This document shows positions 37,201-50,500 of a stretch of DNA of 64,000 nucleotides, piece by piece. Numbering within the stretch: position 1 is the stretch's first letter; each line of letters begins with the position of its first letter. The position numbers and the translations under genes are program-made. The stretch covers positions 1,071,121 to 1,135,120 of the forward strand of contig NC_088779.1 in NCBI RefSeq assembly GCF_954871325.1. The letters are read 5' to 3'. A model generated the notes under the pieces. It made no database searches and was not told where the DNA came from. It saw only the letters and a list, made by a program, of their open reading frames with translations. Origin of the DNA: Gordionus sp. m RMFG-2023 (Eukaryota; Nematomorpha; Gordioida; Chordodea; Parachordodidae).

Positions 37201-38015
37201 TTATTCATGGGAGGGGGGGGGGGGGTGAGATATTTTTTCCTAGGGAATTATGAATTATTTTTGTGAATAGTTTAGAATTTTAGTTTTGGTTAAAAAATGC
37301 CATCTGAAGACTAGGTAATCCGAAAAAACAACCCCTTAATATATAAGGATACAAATTATTGCATTAACAAAATTCAATTTTTTTTAATATTAAATGAGTA
37401 GAAGGATTTTATATTTAAATAATTTAAAATTTTTTTTAATATAAAGTGTATTGAATATAGTTACCCTAGTTAGCCAAGTAGTATCTGTAACCTATATCTA
37501 GATACATTTGATTAGTATATTTTAAACATATGTGAAACTTATTTAATTATACCTGTTAGGTTTCTTTTTTGAATTATAATTTTTTTAATATTATTTTTCC
37601 ATTTTTATGTATTTTCATTTAACTTATTCTTCAATAACAATTTTTTTATTATTTCTTATCTGTGCAAAAATAGCTGATATTTAAAATTATTTTAAACGGT
37701 CTGAAATAATTAAAAAATAAGATTTTTTTAATAAAAATAAAATAAAGATAGGATATATTGGTTCAAAATTTTTAACTCAATTAGTAGAAAAAATTTATAA
37801 TATTATTCCTTGATTTTAAAATAAAGGTTAATTATATATGAAAACATTATGATTGCAAAATAGAGATAGAAATATTAATCAATAATATCAAGGACTTAAT
37901 TAAAGGACATAATAATATCAAGGATATAATAAAATGGATAAAATTACTATATAAGACTGAGTCTAGCATTCTTTATTAATAATTAGCATATCCTTATAAT
38001 ATAATTATAACTTCT
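34265..38015 (+). repeat. Upstream block of gene D, duplicated upstream of gene A
   Basis: Collinear with 3800-6530 once insertion X1 (34509-35669) is removed. 35870-36600 has no clear counterpart near A. No gene was recognised. A G-run at 37203-37223 sits in a place where A has only GGGGG. Confidence 0.72.
34509..35669 (+). mobile_element. hAT-like element X1
   Basis: Starts CAGTAACGTTATGGG followed by a G-run with CGCAGGGGCTCGAGCC, and ends GGCTAGTGACGCCCTG. Same family as X2-X4. Flanking 8-mers GGACTTGT and CGATTTGT are diverged duplications. The paralogous place upstream of A (about 4973-4983, GGACTAGTAGATATCG) is empty, so X1 came after the duplication of the unit. Confidence 0.8.
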
Positions 38016-38022
38016 TATAAAG
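38016..38022 (+). promoter_or_regulatory. Candidate TATA box of gene D
   Basis: TATAAAG lies 53 bases before the ATG, inside the stretch ATTATAACTTCTTATAAA that is conserved before gene A. Confidence 0.5.
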
Positions 38023-38068
38023 TATATATTTATAACCAAGAAACATGTTAGCAAAATCCACTAAAGAT

Positions 38069-41000
38069 ATGATCAATTCTATTTTGTGCTTATTAATCAA
38101 CTGCAATGTTTTACAAGGTATATTCATTATCACATTTATAAATTACTGCAGTACATTTTATAAAATTTATAATGTGTTTTGTTTTAGCAGAGGAAAGAGT
38201 TAGTTGTAGAAATTGAAACATAATTTTTCCAGCATCATCCCTTTTTATCCTTGTAGAGGATTTTTTAAAGAGTTATGTTTCTTCCTACAGTTGATTTTCC
38301 TGCTTTATTCTTCAATTATTATTCTTTTTGTACTTTAATTCCTATTCATTAGTAACAGGGCGATCTTGGGTCAACACAAGAACCAAACTTTTTTTTTTAT
38401 AAAATAAATTTGAGAACAGGAAAGCCGACCAAAGATATTTTTAAAACTGTTATTATTTTTTGATAATTATTTTTTTTCGTACTAGGAACGAGATTTGTAT
38501 TGTTGTAATGCTTCCCCCCCCCCTTTTTTTTGTCAACTCAAGTTTTTCTGTAAAATACATAATCCCTATGAGGATTTAATCTATTTAAATGTTGTTTGGT
38601 AACCTATTATACATGATAAAAAATTATTAGAAACTAGCGGAAAGTCAGTCAAGAATGATGAGGAATCGGAAATTTATTTTCTAATTCGATCTGAATATCC
38701 CCTTTATTTGATGATTAATATATCAAGTTAAATCTGACAAATAAAAAGTAAGCAAGTAAAAATGATTTCTCATAATTAACATCAGAGCTCCCGTTTATCT
38801 AAATTGCTTATCATTCACCACCGCGTGAAGATGGGAGATAAATTTTAGGATGAGAAAATAAAAGAAAAAATGTATGAATAAAAGAAGGTAGAAATAGAAG
38901 AAAAAAACTGACAAAGATATGAAATATGAGAAATTTAACATCGTTTATGTTTTAAGACATGACAAATATAGTGTTTCAACATACATGAATTTTGCAGTCA
39001 GAGAAAAATAATATTATATAATTTATAAATATGTCATAAATCATCTGAAATGTTAATATAAGTGTAAAAATTGAAAGTATAAAATAGAAATTAAGATGAT
39101 GAAGATGTTGCCTTTTATGATTCGGATGATGTTTATGGTGAGATTAATATTAAGATAAAAAAAAATTAAAGAGTGTAAGATTTACTGTATTTGGTTGAAA
39201 TATAACAATAATTGGAATTTTAAATTGTTTATTTTTTCTAAATTATTACTTAATACTAATATTTCTTTTACAAGTGACCCATCAAACTTTAATCTGAATT
39301 GAACTTTCTCCAGACTTACTTCGAGATTACAACTATTACTATTTAAATTTATATGATTTCTTACTCATTATTTTTTTTTACATATGAATACCAATTTCCT
39401 TAGAACATATATTATATTATTATAGTAAAAAAAAATTTAAAATTAAATCAGTTTACAAAATAATATTTCTGTACTTCTAAATTATTCGTTTGATATCTAT
39501 GAATAAAATTTTTAAAGGTTGCAGAATCAAAACGTTCTTCAATGGTAGCTTTGAAAAAAGAGAGATAAATGACAATGTTTTACTCTTCATTTCTGGTAAT
39601 AATAAAAAATATATATTGAATTTAACAAAATATGATTTTCTTTTAAATATCATACGATTGAAATGTGTGTGATTTGAACAAACTTAATAGTTAATTGCCG
39701 CTATATAACGGCACCTTAAGGAAAGCATCCTTTCATGGCAAATAACAGGTCCTTGTAAAATATAGCGTTTTTAGGACATGTCCCGTCTTTCGCAAAACTG
39801 AAAAGGCGAAATTTTTATAATTTAAAATTATTATATTTAAAAAATTTAAATTTTTTAAAATGTACAAAAAAATTTCTTAAAAAGGCTTGGTTATAACGAT
39901 ACTATAGAGCGAATGCATTATGGCAAATTTTTATCGTGAATATTACTTGCGAGGCCAATACTATTTTAATGTATTTTCGCTGAATTCTTGGAATACGATT
40001 ACGAAATAATAAATAATTTATGAATACACTTATTGAAAAACATATTAAATAAGGCATAGGTTCTTAAGGTATAATGTTGTATGTCTTATATTTTGTTACT
40101 TTGTGCTAGTATTATATTAAATTTGCAGTTTCGAATTGATCTTTACTAGTTCCAAATTATATTTGTTTTTAAATTGTTCAAAATGAAATAGGGAAAGCTT
40201 AATTGCAATCAAAATAAAATTGGCATTGAAAGAAATTTAATGTTTTTTATAATTTTTTAATAAAAAATATCATTATTTAGAACATAAAGTTGGATCCATG
40301 AATAAGGATCACATTACCTTCAAAAATTGCAATGGAACACTAGATCTTTATTCTCAGATGGATGATGGATTTCGTAATATTTATAAACGCTTTATCATAA
40401 ACATCTGGAATATGTTTTAATTTTTAAGACGTTCATTGGGTGGTTGAATTTAATTTATACGCTATTATGCAAACATAAAATCTATTTTTAAAGAAAATAT
40501 AACTTTTTTAATCAATATAACTTGTTCAAGATTCCTTAAAAAAGTAAAATTATATGTTAAAATGGAGAGTAGTTTTAATTGAAATTTTAACACCTCATTG
40601 TAAAATATAGTTTGCAAAAACTTGTCTATGAGAATTTTCGCGTTTAAACATGTATCGTTCTCTACTTACTAGTAGTTTTAACTCCCAATAATTTCCATAT
40701 TTAAAAGGAAAATATATTTTAAAAAAAATTATCTTGTATAATTTATAACTCATTTCGTTGACTTTGACTAAAATCACAAATGAATCCCAATTCATTTATC
40801 AGAGAAGTGATGTTCAGAAAATTTAAAAATTTTAAAATAACAATGAGAAATAAATAGTAATATTTTTAAATATTTTTTAAAGGTTTTAACAATTCTTTGA
40901 TTGTACTTTTAAATACCAGAGATATTGGTGGAGGTACTACGAATAGAAAGTATAGACTTAACAACAAAGGAACTAACAAAACTATAAAAGGACGGGTAAT

Positions 41001-41108
41001 AGAATATTTATTTTCTATCATTTAAATTATTATTCTATTTTATATTAATAATTTTAGCGTATAGGCAACGATCAAAATAATATTATATTACATTGGCTTA
41101 ACTATTAG
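38069..41108 (+). CDS. Gene D: small secreted protein, five exons, complete (127 aa)
   Basis: Exons are 38069-38117, 39518-39595, 40281-40373, 40883-40995 and 41058-41108 (49+78+93+113+51 = 384 nt). All introns are GT..AG, phases 1,1,1,0, and the frame is open to TAG. The leader is MINSILCLLINCNVLQ, then split Gly17 and Cys18. Exon 2 has CRIKTFFNGSFEKREI; exon 3 GSMNKDHITFKNCNGTLDLY and DDGF; exon 4 NNSLIVLLNT and YRLNNKGTNK; exon 5 RIGNDQNNIILHWLNY. It is the closest relative of A, with the same exon sizes and a shared upstream block and 3' flank, so the whole unit was duplicated. A candidate poly(A) signal AATAAA is at 41293-41298. Intron 4 is only 62 bp. Function is not recognised. Confidence 0.85.
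39690..39810 (+). repeat. Conserved intron-2 block (gene D copy)
   Basis: Contains CACCTTAAGGAAAGCATCC, ATATAGCGTTTTTAGGACAT and CCCGTCTTTCGCAAAA, collinear with A, B and C. Confidence 0.55.
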
Positions 41109-43289
41109 AAAATTTATTTCTTTAGCCAAAAAAGAAAAAAAAATCTACATTTTATCAAAATTTAATTTATCCGTGCTTTAAAAAACCTAATCAAAATTAT
41201 AACATAATCTTTATATATATATATTTTTTAAAGGGGGATTGGAAATTTATTCTAAAAAAATTGATTTAAATTATTGTCACTTTATCATCATAAATAAATA
41301 TAGAATAATGATTATATTTCAGTATAAACTGTTGCTATACTATTTCATTTATCTCCTTCTCCATTCCTTGTTTAAAAATTATCCGATGAATTGTTTTATT
41401 TTAAATTCAAAAACTTTCCAAAAAAATATGATGCACCTTAAATGAATGTGCATAAGAAATTTATTACTAAAATAAAAACCCTTTAACGTCTTTTCTGATC
41501 ATAATATTAAAATTTATTAGCAATATCAGGTTTCATCTAAGATTTAATTTTCATTAGACAATTTTATTAGCCTTTGAAAAATTTGGGCTCTTCAATAAAA
41601 AAAAAAATTCTCCACATGTCACAAATAAAATTGTTGAATTTTATTATATTATATCATTAACTGAAAAAAAATTTATGTTAATTATGATCCTACATTATCA
41701 ATATATTATAATTAATAACAAATTTAAATTTTTATATTGTAAAAAAAAAACTTAAAATTTTAAAACCGATTTATTATGAGTGTGATTTAGAAAATGAATG
41801 ATTCCAATTTATCTTTGATCACCTTGTAAAATCTAAAAAGGATTAAAAATATTAAAAGACAGCTTTATATTTATTCCAAAGTTTCTTAAAACTTAAGGCA
41901 AATACAACACAAAATTTTGAAAATAACAGGAACAAAATCTATAAAGATCCTAATCATAAAATGAATAACATTTTAAATCATGGGAAAAGAACTTTATCGT
42001 ATTTATATGTAATTGATTTTTAAATCTTTAGTCACTTTTATATTTCACTTATAACTGAATTCTAGTTAAAATTTATTTGACTAAAAAACTGATATGTGAA
42101 TTAGTAAGTATTAATCAGACAAGTCAAATTAATGCAACCAGATATTCAGTGCTTATATAATTTTAGTTATGATATTGGTCATTAAGCATATTTGTTAAGC
42201 TATATCTACCAAACGAAGTATTATAATATTCTAGCTATGTTATTGATCTAAGTTTCAGAGTTAATGCTTTCAGATGTTTGGCTGACATCATGCTTAAGGC
42301 GTGATATAATAGTTTTTATTGACCATATAATTATCTTATCAGCGAAAATTAATAATTAAAAAAAAATTAAAAACGCAAATCAGATATTTAGAAGTTATAT
42401 TTTCAGAAATACAAGCTTGGAAGCAAGACGGCTTAGTTTTTATCTTATATATAACTCAATGACTGTTTGTGTGGTTCGCTCTAACCATATATTTATTTCT
42501 TCTATATTTTCTATTCGCATGGTAAGTTTGGCGAAAATAATATTGAATTTTAATGAATAAGAATAAATATATAGAATAACTTGAATGTGATGTGGTCCTT
42601 TTATTGAATAATATTGTTATACAAAAGAAAATAAAATGAATGGTTTTTTTTATCTGTGTGTATATCAAAAATAATCAATATATATCTCGAAAATCAATTG
42701 TTTTCCAATCACTTATATAATTAACAACCTTTAATATATTATTACAATCTAAATATATCTTCTTTTCGCCTTAAGTGAAACATTTGTCAAAAAGTAATAT
42801 ATAAAACATAAATGTAATTGAAAACACTACTTTAAATACATAATATATGTTGTATCATACAACAAGTTTAAACTCAGTTTATAATTGATATTTATGGACG
42901 GTTCCAGATAATTTAGTTCTTCTAGAGAAAAAATAATAATTATTTTATGTATTTAAAGTTATTTACTTATTTTTATATATTATAGTTGACTTTGACATAT
43001 AAAATCCCTGCAAAAATATTTTATTAAGAATAATAACTATAATATAAAAACTTCTTTGAATTACTAAATATCTTTCACATCTTCGAAAAAACTTTAATTT
43101 CGTTTTCGGTAATTACGTATTTTATAAAAATGGAATTTAAAATGGAAGATGTTTATTTATTCGGTAACTCAGGCAAAATTTAAAACTTACATAAATAAAT
43201 GTGGATTTTACATTTTTATAGTTTAATTTATAATAAAACAACCCTTTGATTGTTTTGGACATCATCTTCTTCATTGTCGATTCTCTAAA
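41109..43289 (+). other. 3' flank of gene D
   Basis: Noncoding. The first 500 bases match the flank of A. 41620-43180 has no counterpart near A or B and no recognised gene. 43200-43260 (GTGGATTTTACATTTTTATAG and beyond) matches 17270-17330 after B, where the LINE piece that follows here is absent. Confidence 0.5.
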
Positions 43290-43745
43290 GGTAGATATCC
43301 TAGACACAGTGCAGTTAACGGCACCATTCTCCGTTCTCTACGCTCAGCTCAAATTCCCGCAACCCTTGAACCCTGTGGCCTCTCAACCGAGAATAATATA
43401 CGGCCAGATGAGCTGACCTTAATACCTTGGAGTAATGGAACTCCGTTAGCATGGGATTATACTCGTATCGACCGATTCGTTCCCTCCTCGCTTTGTAACA
43501 ACTCATTCGTGCGAGCGGAAAACTCTAAAATTAATAAATACACTTCCCTAACCAATTGCAATCTCATACCAATCGTATCCGACACAACCGGTTTTTTTGG
43601 CAATCATGCCATAACCTTCTTCAAATCCCTTGGTAAAAAATTTGCACCATCACTGGTGACCCACAGGAAGGCTTCTATCTCAGACAACGCATATCTATTG
43701 ATATATGCACATGTAACTGCATTGCCATCCACGGCTCCTTTTCTT
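43290..43745 (+). mobile_element. LINE 3' fragment with RPD-type endonuclease domain
   Basis: The plus strand reads GRYPRHSAVNGTILRSL, then LEPCGLS, RPDELTLIPWSNG, LAWDYTRID, KINKYTSL, LIPIVSDTTGFFG and LGKKF. One frame change then leads to GDPQEGFYLRQRISI. The order and motifs match the zinc-finger and RPD region of the LINE at 1-1490 and continue past that copy's end to the family's C-terminal part. It is 5'-truncated and short, with coding G+C clearly above its surroundings. It is inserted in the 3' flank of D; the matching flank after B lacks it. Confidence 0.8.
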
Positions 43746-44673
43746 GACCTCCACCCACCCAACATACAATTTATTATACTAAATTTTTTTATAGAGTTTT
43801 TTATATAGATTTTAATTTACAAATAGTTTACATGATATTTTTAATATATATTTTAAAATTTCGTATATACTTTTAACGCTCAATGTATTATTTTTAAAAT
43901 TGTAATATAGTTTTATATAAATCTATGATGAAAATAAATTAATTTACATACTTAAAAACAGTATTTTTAATTTGTATTCGTTTGAAAATCGCTACAATGT
44001 GTAAATAGGAGTTTAACAACTTGATAATATGTTGTTAATGAATTTAAAAGAATTATGGATTAGGAAGAATGGTGTAGTTACTATTCATAGAATTTGTGTT
44101 TTGTAACGAAGATTCAGAGAATGTAAGATATGTTGAAAATGGAACATACCAGTAATTTCTTAATGGCCAACATTTTAGTTTTTTAGAAATAGAAAATTAT
44201 TTAGTTATAAAGTGTGACGGGACAAGGATGGAGTGGGGTGAGGGGAGGAGGTGTTATTTACTGATGAGGAGAAGCTATTCTAGTGATTGTCATAACATAA
44301 TTCTGTGCTGTGGAAAATTAAGACTATTTAATATATTCTATCTGGAGGCTAAAGAAAATACGAAAAGAGTTTATCAAAAATTTCTTATTAGAATATAGAA
44401 ATCTCGGGTGGTAAAAGATTTTTAAAAATATGGTTGAGGGGTCTTTAACAGTATAAAATTATTATTAAACATGAGTTAATTTAATATATGTTAAATATAA
44501 TATAATTTAAATTATAAATCATCAAATTATAATGTTTTTCTAAGATTTTTAAGCCGATTTGGGGTTAGAGTAGTCTATGTGAAATAGGTAATGATCGTTA
44601 TTTTAAAATATTCATATGATTAACTTAAGATATATAGCATAAAGACCTAATGGAGACTAGTATATATATATAT
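43746..44673 (+). other. 3' flank of gene D, continued
   Basis: Noncoding and collinear with 17740-18340 after B. It includes the AGAATGTAAGATATGTTGAAA segment and a G-rich stretch (GGATGGAGTGGGGTGAGGGG, near 44225) that is also present after A. Confidence 0.5.
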
Positions 44674-45422
44674 CAGAGACCTGCAGGTCCGGCCCTAAGC
44701 GGGCCCGTATTTTTTTTTAAAACATGAATTAATATATTCGTCGATATGGTTCTAATTATATATAGTTATGATTAATATAGTTTGGTGAAAGTTAACACTA
44801 GCTAACACTCATAATATCTATTCATATAAGTATATTTTTCCTGCCATGGAATAAATACGCAAAGGATTAAATACAATATTATATAATATATGTTATATTT
44901 TTTATTAATTAAAATATCAGTTTTCTTTTTTTTTTTATAAAACTCAATTTTTTATTCAAAAAATATTATGCAAGCCTGAAAATTTTGCTCATAAAAGGAG
45001 CAAAGGTCTAGACATAGTATCGAAATTTTGAGGCTTAGTTAATATTTTTCTGGCGAAAATATTGAGTTAGCCGTTTTTGAAAATCGGCTCGAAACGAGTC
45101 GTTTAACAACATTAGCTAATATGCTTGCTTATTAAATGATAATATTCGCCGAAAAATATGATAAAATACTAATAGATGAATTTTTTGTATATACCAGGTC
45201 GAATATTATTTTAAAAAAATTACGGGCCGGGCCTATTAAAAATTTTATTAAAAAATCTAGGCCGGGCCCCAAAAAATTTTTTTTTAAATATCCGGGGTCG
45301 GGTTGTGAATTTTTAAACCCGGGCCGGGCCGGGCCGTAAAAAATTTTTGAAAAAAAAATCCGGGCCTGGCAGAAAATTTTTTAATCCGGGCCGGGCTGGG
45401 CCTTGCAAATGGAAGGTTTCTG
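44674..45422. mobile_element. hAT-like MITE with GGGCCGGGC-rich interior
   Basis: Starts CAGAGACCTGCAGG and ends AAGGTTTCTG, giving imperfect CAGA(G/A)ACC terminal inverted repeats. ATATATAT flanks both sides (44666-44673 and 45423-45430), but this is a weak duplication because it is simple sequence. The corresponding region after B (near 18330-18400) reads on without it. The right third has repeated GGGCCGGGC words separated by A/T runs. The small frame at 45136-45339 is a by-product of these repeats. Confidence 0.65.
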
Positions 45423-45804
45423 ATATATATATTAAATTTAAGATTTCCTAAGATTCTGAGCTTCTAAATTGTCTCTGTTTAAAAATACAAATTGTTCGTT
45501 TAGGTTTTAAAATAGCTTAAATAATAAAAAAAACTATCAAATACATTTTTTGGCATTTATCTAATGGGACAGTATTTTTGATTATCTATTTAAAATTAAT
45601 TTTAAATCATTATTTTTTTTATTATTAAAGATTTATTTGCTTTATCTCAATATTAGATCAAATTGGAATAATTAAAATATATAATCTTGTTTTATGTAAA
45701 AGATAAATGACATATGATAAGATATGCAAGATATGCAAAAATAATTTTTTAAGATTTTATCAATGAATGTTCTCTCTAGCATAATTACCATCGTTCAATT
45801 CTAC

Positions 45805-46051
45805 AATAACAATGGTTAAACTTTTAATAGTTCCTTTATATAAAAATACCCATAATTTTAATATAAAATTTAAGAATGAAAAATTACAAGCTTAATAACA
45901 AAGGAACAAACTATATCGTAAAAGAATTGGTAAGAAAAATTTTTACTTTTCTACCTTTCGTGTTATTATCATATTTCTTTATTCGTGATTTTAATTTTAG
46001 CGTATAGCCAATGATCAAAACTATATTTCCGTGTTTTGGCGTAACAATTAG
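45805..46051 (+). pseudogene. Gene F: remnant of family exons 4 and 5
   Basis: The exon-4-like segment (about 45805-45929) ends in YKLNNKGTNYIVKEL before GTAAGA. Exon 5 (46001-46051) reads RIANDQNYISVFWRNN and a TAG stop after TTTTAG. It is closest to E (IVK, RIAN, VFW). The 5' part of exon 4 is out of frame with the 3' part by one base, and no exons 1-3 lie between D and here. The 3' flank (TTTAATAAGGTGGTGGGC) matches the flank of E. This is a partial copy left by duplication. Confidence 0.68.
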
Positions 46052-47527
46052 GAAACGAGTACCATAGAACCCTTTAATAATTATTATTTTCAAGGCAAAT
46101 TTTATGGATCCAAATTTAGATATTAAATAATGAAAAAAATTTCTTTAATAAGGTGGTGGGCCTTTATGTATAAAATAATAACTTTCACTGTAATTACTTT
46201 AAATATATGATTAATGTCAATTGATATATATATCTCAGATTTGGAATAACGAGGAATAAACTATGTAATATTTACATATATTGATTTATGAAAATTTACA
46301 TTTTTAAGGTAATATTCTGCTGGTTTTAAAACCAAAGAATATATAGCATAATGCATTCACATATCTTAGAATTTAATAATTTTAAAATTTGAAGAGAAAA
46401 AAAATTTCACTTATTTTAGCAATTAAATACATTAAAGGAAAATAGAGATAAAATATTATCTAAGTGCGTTTTCGTAAAAATAAAACAGCATCATAACAAC
46501 CTGTAGTAAAAATTTATATTTGAAGTGTTGTTAAATGGTCTTAAAACGGCTAGCTCAATATTGCAGCCAGAAAAATATTGCTTAAGACTCGAGATGTCGA
46601 TAATATATGTCATAGACCTTTGTTCTTCCTTCTATATTAATATTTATTCGATAAAATTTAAATTTTTTTGAAGAGTTTATTCCTTAAGTCTATTACAAAA
46701 AGTGAGGAAGGGAGAAAGATTTTACAGTGGTCGAATATTTAGATCCAGCCAAATTTTTATTCAAAGTTTGGATCGGATTTTTTTTAAATTTATTTTATTT
46801 ATTCGAAATAATCTTACCTATATTTTATGTTTTTCCTCAAAAGCTACACCTTCTAATGGCGTACTTCTTTTTTTAACCTTAATTTATAACTAATAATTTT
46901 TAGAATAAATGATAAAAAGAATTTTTTTAAAATAGAATTTTTTAAAAATAGAATTTTTTTGAAATAACTATTAATAAATTTTTAATACCTTACTAGGTAA
47001 GGATAGTTCAAAATTTTGTGTAATTTTTTTAAAATTAGACAATAATAAAAACAAATTTTAAAATAGAATTGGTATAAAAAATAAAATACTGATTTAAAAA
47101 TAGGTTCATTATAGTAATCAAATCAAAGAAAACTATTTCTAAGTAACCAATTAAATTACTTTCTCTCTAATTAACCATATTCTTTTCACCTGATTAATTT
47201 GCATCACTAAATTTCGAGCACCAAATATTGGTAAAAAATATATAATTTTATGGAATACATGTTTATAAAGATCATTGATAATAATAATAATATACCTATT
47301 TGTTATGTACTTTCACCTGTATTTAGTAAATAGTTCAATATAATTTTTTAGGTTTTATGAAATAAATAAAAATATATAAGGTTTAATCTACAGCAAAAAC
47401 AATCAAATCTATTAATAATATTGCGATTCACATATAAACTACTTGTCGATTGTCTATTACAAGTTTTATCGTAATATATAATTATATTGAAGAACCATTT
47501 TTCTCAAATATTTTAATTCCTCAAGAT
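46052..47527 (+). other. 3' flank of F and upstream region of gene E
   Basis: Noncoding. 46300-46510 matches the flank after B. 46528-46640 is an inverted match to 44998-45115 inside the 44674 MITE. 46900-47100 is A+T-rich with repeated AATAGAATTTTTT. A TATATAATTATAT at about 47475 lies ~53 bases before the ATG of E and is a weak TATA candidate. Confidence 0.45.
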
Positions 47528-50500
47528 ATGATTATTTCTATTTGGTGCTTGTTAATCCTTATCATCGACTACCATGTTTTGCTAGGTATATAATTTTATT
47601 TTTAAAATAATCATTTTAAGTAAAACCTGTCTAATATGGGCACCATTGTTACAAAAATAATCAATTTGCACTCAAGAATTTTGGAGTTGCCCAAATTAAA
47701 CAAATAGTCATGTTGGAACTCGAAATTTTTTTTACTGTATTTATATTTATAACTAAGTTTTAAAAATGTAATAATGTTTAAAGCAATTATTATTAGAGCT
47801 TGTCTTTTACGTTCATTTGACTAGCCTTCTGCATAATAACTAAACTAAATATTTTTAATTAGTATTTGATCCCTAACTTTTTAAAAAATTGGAGTGATTG
47901 GGTGAATATTACGATGATTAAGAATAGATCAAGATACTACATTAGCGTTGAATGCCAGTTCACGAAGTAGAGATGATTTCCAACCCTTCTTAAATGAATA
48001 ACATTAAAAATAATATAGTTATTTTAAAATATTTTGCACATTTAGAATAATTATATGTTGTAGTTAATTTGAATCTCTAAAATATTAAAGATTATATCTT
48101 GGCTGAGGAATGATGATATTATATTATTTTGGTAAATTGAGATAGATTCGACACATAACATTTAGAAACATATACAATACAGTCAAGCCGTGTCTAATTT
48201 GTGGCACCTGGGACCATGATTTTTGCCTAATTTAGACAGTTGTTTAATTTATCAAGACATTTACTTCAAAAAAAAACATTTTAACATATGTTATATTATT
48301 CTTAGTTTAGCAAAATGTGTGATTATGTTTAACTATTTTTTTAAAACAATTATTTTATTTGTTATTAATTCATCAAACATCATGAGTAAAAATTATATTA
48401 TGTATTTATACATATATTATGCAAAATAAGAATGTATAATAGTAGTATAGCATGATTGCATACAAATCGATGGATGAATATTGAGAACAGCTCCTTTAGA
48501 AATATCAAATCTCTTAGCACATTCTTTTTTGAGCATGATGATTTTGAAATTTAATAATCTCAATAATTTTTAAAATTCAAGAACTTGTTATACTTGTTTT
48601 ATTAATTAATTTTGTAATTTGACATGAATAAGTTTTAAAATATTATGAAATTTTATTATAAAATAATGAATTCAATAAAATACAACAAATTTACACTTTA
48701 TAGAGGCCTTACGCAAATGTGTTAAAAATGTAAAGTCTGTCTACATTTCACAGTAGACAGTTGTCCAATTTAGTAAAGCATTTTTTAATAGTAGGTTAAT
48801 AGGAATTTGATTGGAACACAAAATTTTGCTCAAATTAGGGAGTTGCCGGAATACAGGAGAAAATTTATTTTATCTTGTTCTATATCATTATATAATGAAA
48901 AGAAGAATATAAATCATATATTTAATTATTAGAAAAAAATAAAAACTGACCAGTTCTAATTATCCATTATAACTATTAAAACACCAATTTCTATGCTTGA
49001 AGCAAGATTTATTGACAATTTTTGAAAAATATAATAAATTGAGATGGGCATTTTCTTATATTCACATAGTTAGATTGTTTATGAGATCGTCAGACCGATT
49101 CAATTCAAACTAACAAGCCAAATGGACATATTAAATTTTAACATGGACTCCACTGTTGTCTTAGCCATTATACATTACTAACTAATGTCAACTTAATCAT
49201 GATTCACTCATTGAATCTACCTTTAATTAAAAATTAATCATATATTTTTAAATACTCTAGTATAACTTTTTTATATTAAAGCATATCAGTGTTCTCTTAA
49301 ATTAAATATTTTTACATTTCGAATATTATCTTTTAAATTTTATGATATTTTTTTAAATAAAATTTTTTGAAGGTTGCGAAATAAATACGTTTTACAATGG
49401 TACACTCTTAGAAAGACAGATAACTAATAAAATTTTACTATTCGACTATAGTAAGAAAAATAATATTTATTGAAATTTTTAGAAATATATATTCTTATAA
49501 GAGTCTTAAAGATTGAATCTGAATCAAACTTAAAATTATATTTAGTTATTATAAATTTTATCACCATTTTCAAGATTGAGAGGATCTGGGTGGGGTATGG
49601 TTCTTTAATTAGGAAGGGTGGCAACAAAACCTATATGGTTCAGTGGCGTCGCTAGGGGGGGGGGCGCAGGGCCTCGAGCCCCCTGAAAAATTTAAATAGC
49701 CCCCTGAAGGAAATTTTTTTTTACTGACTCCATAATATCCCCTTGAACTAAAAATAAATTTTTTTTTAAATCCTCCTGAAGGATTTCTTTTAAAATTCCA
49801 TTAAGTAATATATAGAATTAATTTTATTATTTAGAAATTAATAAGATTATTTAAATTTTTTATAAATGAATAATATTTTAATTATTAGATTAGATTAATA
49901 CATATCAATTATATTTTCACAATGTCAGCTTGCAATTAAATTCTGTAATAAAAATATAATATCTATAACTCACTAAGTATTAATTTAGCTTTAACAGAAG
50001 TTTAATTGACTTTTTTTATTTAAATTATTATATAACCCTAATTAAATAAATATAATCATATTATTTGAAAATTAACAAATTTATTATTGTAATTAGTCGA
50101 ATTCAAAATGACTAATCAACTTTATATTTATTTTTATCATACCTATTCGTAAAAATATTTTCAAAGTCCAAATAAGTATAGGAGATTTATTTATATAAAA
50201 TAAATAAATAGAGATATAGTTTATAATCATACTAATTATACACAGTTGGTTCACTAAAATATGTAGATAAAATGCCACTTTATCACTTATTTAACAGTTA
50301 TTAATAGTTATATTACAGTTAATCTTACGTAATAAATGGTTTTGATAATAAATATGGTAACAATTTGCGATATCAATTATTTGAAGGTCGCGACATCTAT
50401 TTGTTATATAATGGGACACTTTTAGAAAGATTGATAACTAATTTTATTATTGCAATCCGTGCAATAGTATGTTAAAAATTTGATATATTATCCATCTCTT

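Noticed and set aside
43315-43506. 63-codon minus-strand frame
   Set aside because: It is antisense to the LINE 3' fragment.
45136-45339. 67-codon frame with repeated RPGP-like words
   Set aside because: It is generated by the GGGCCGGGC repeats of the 44674 MITE.
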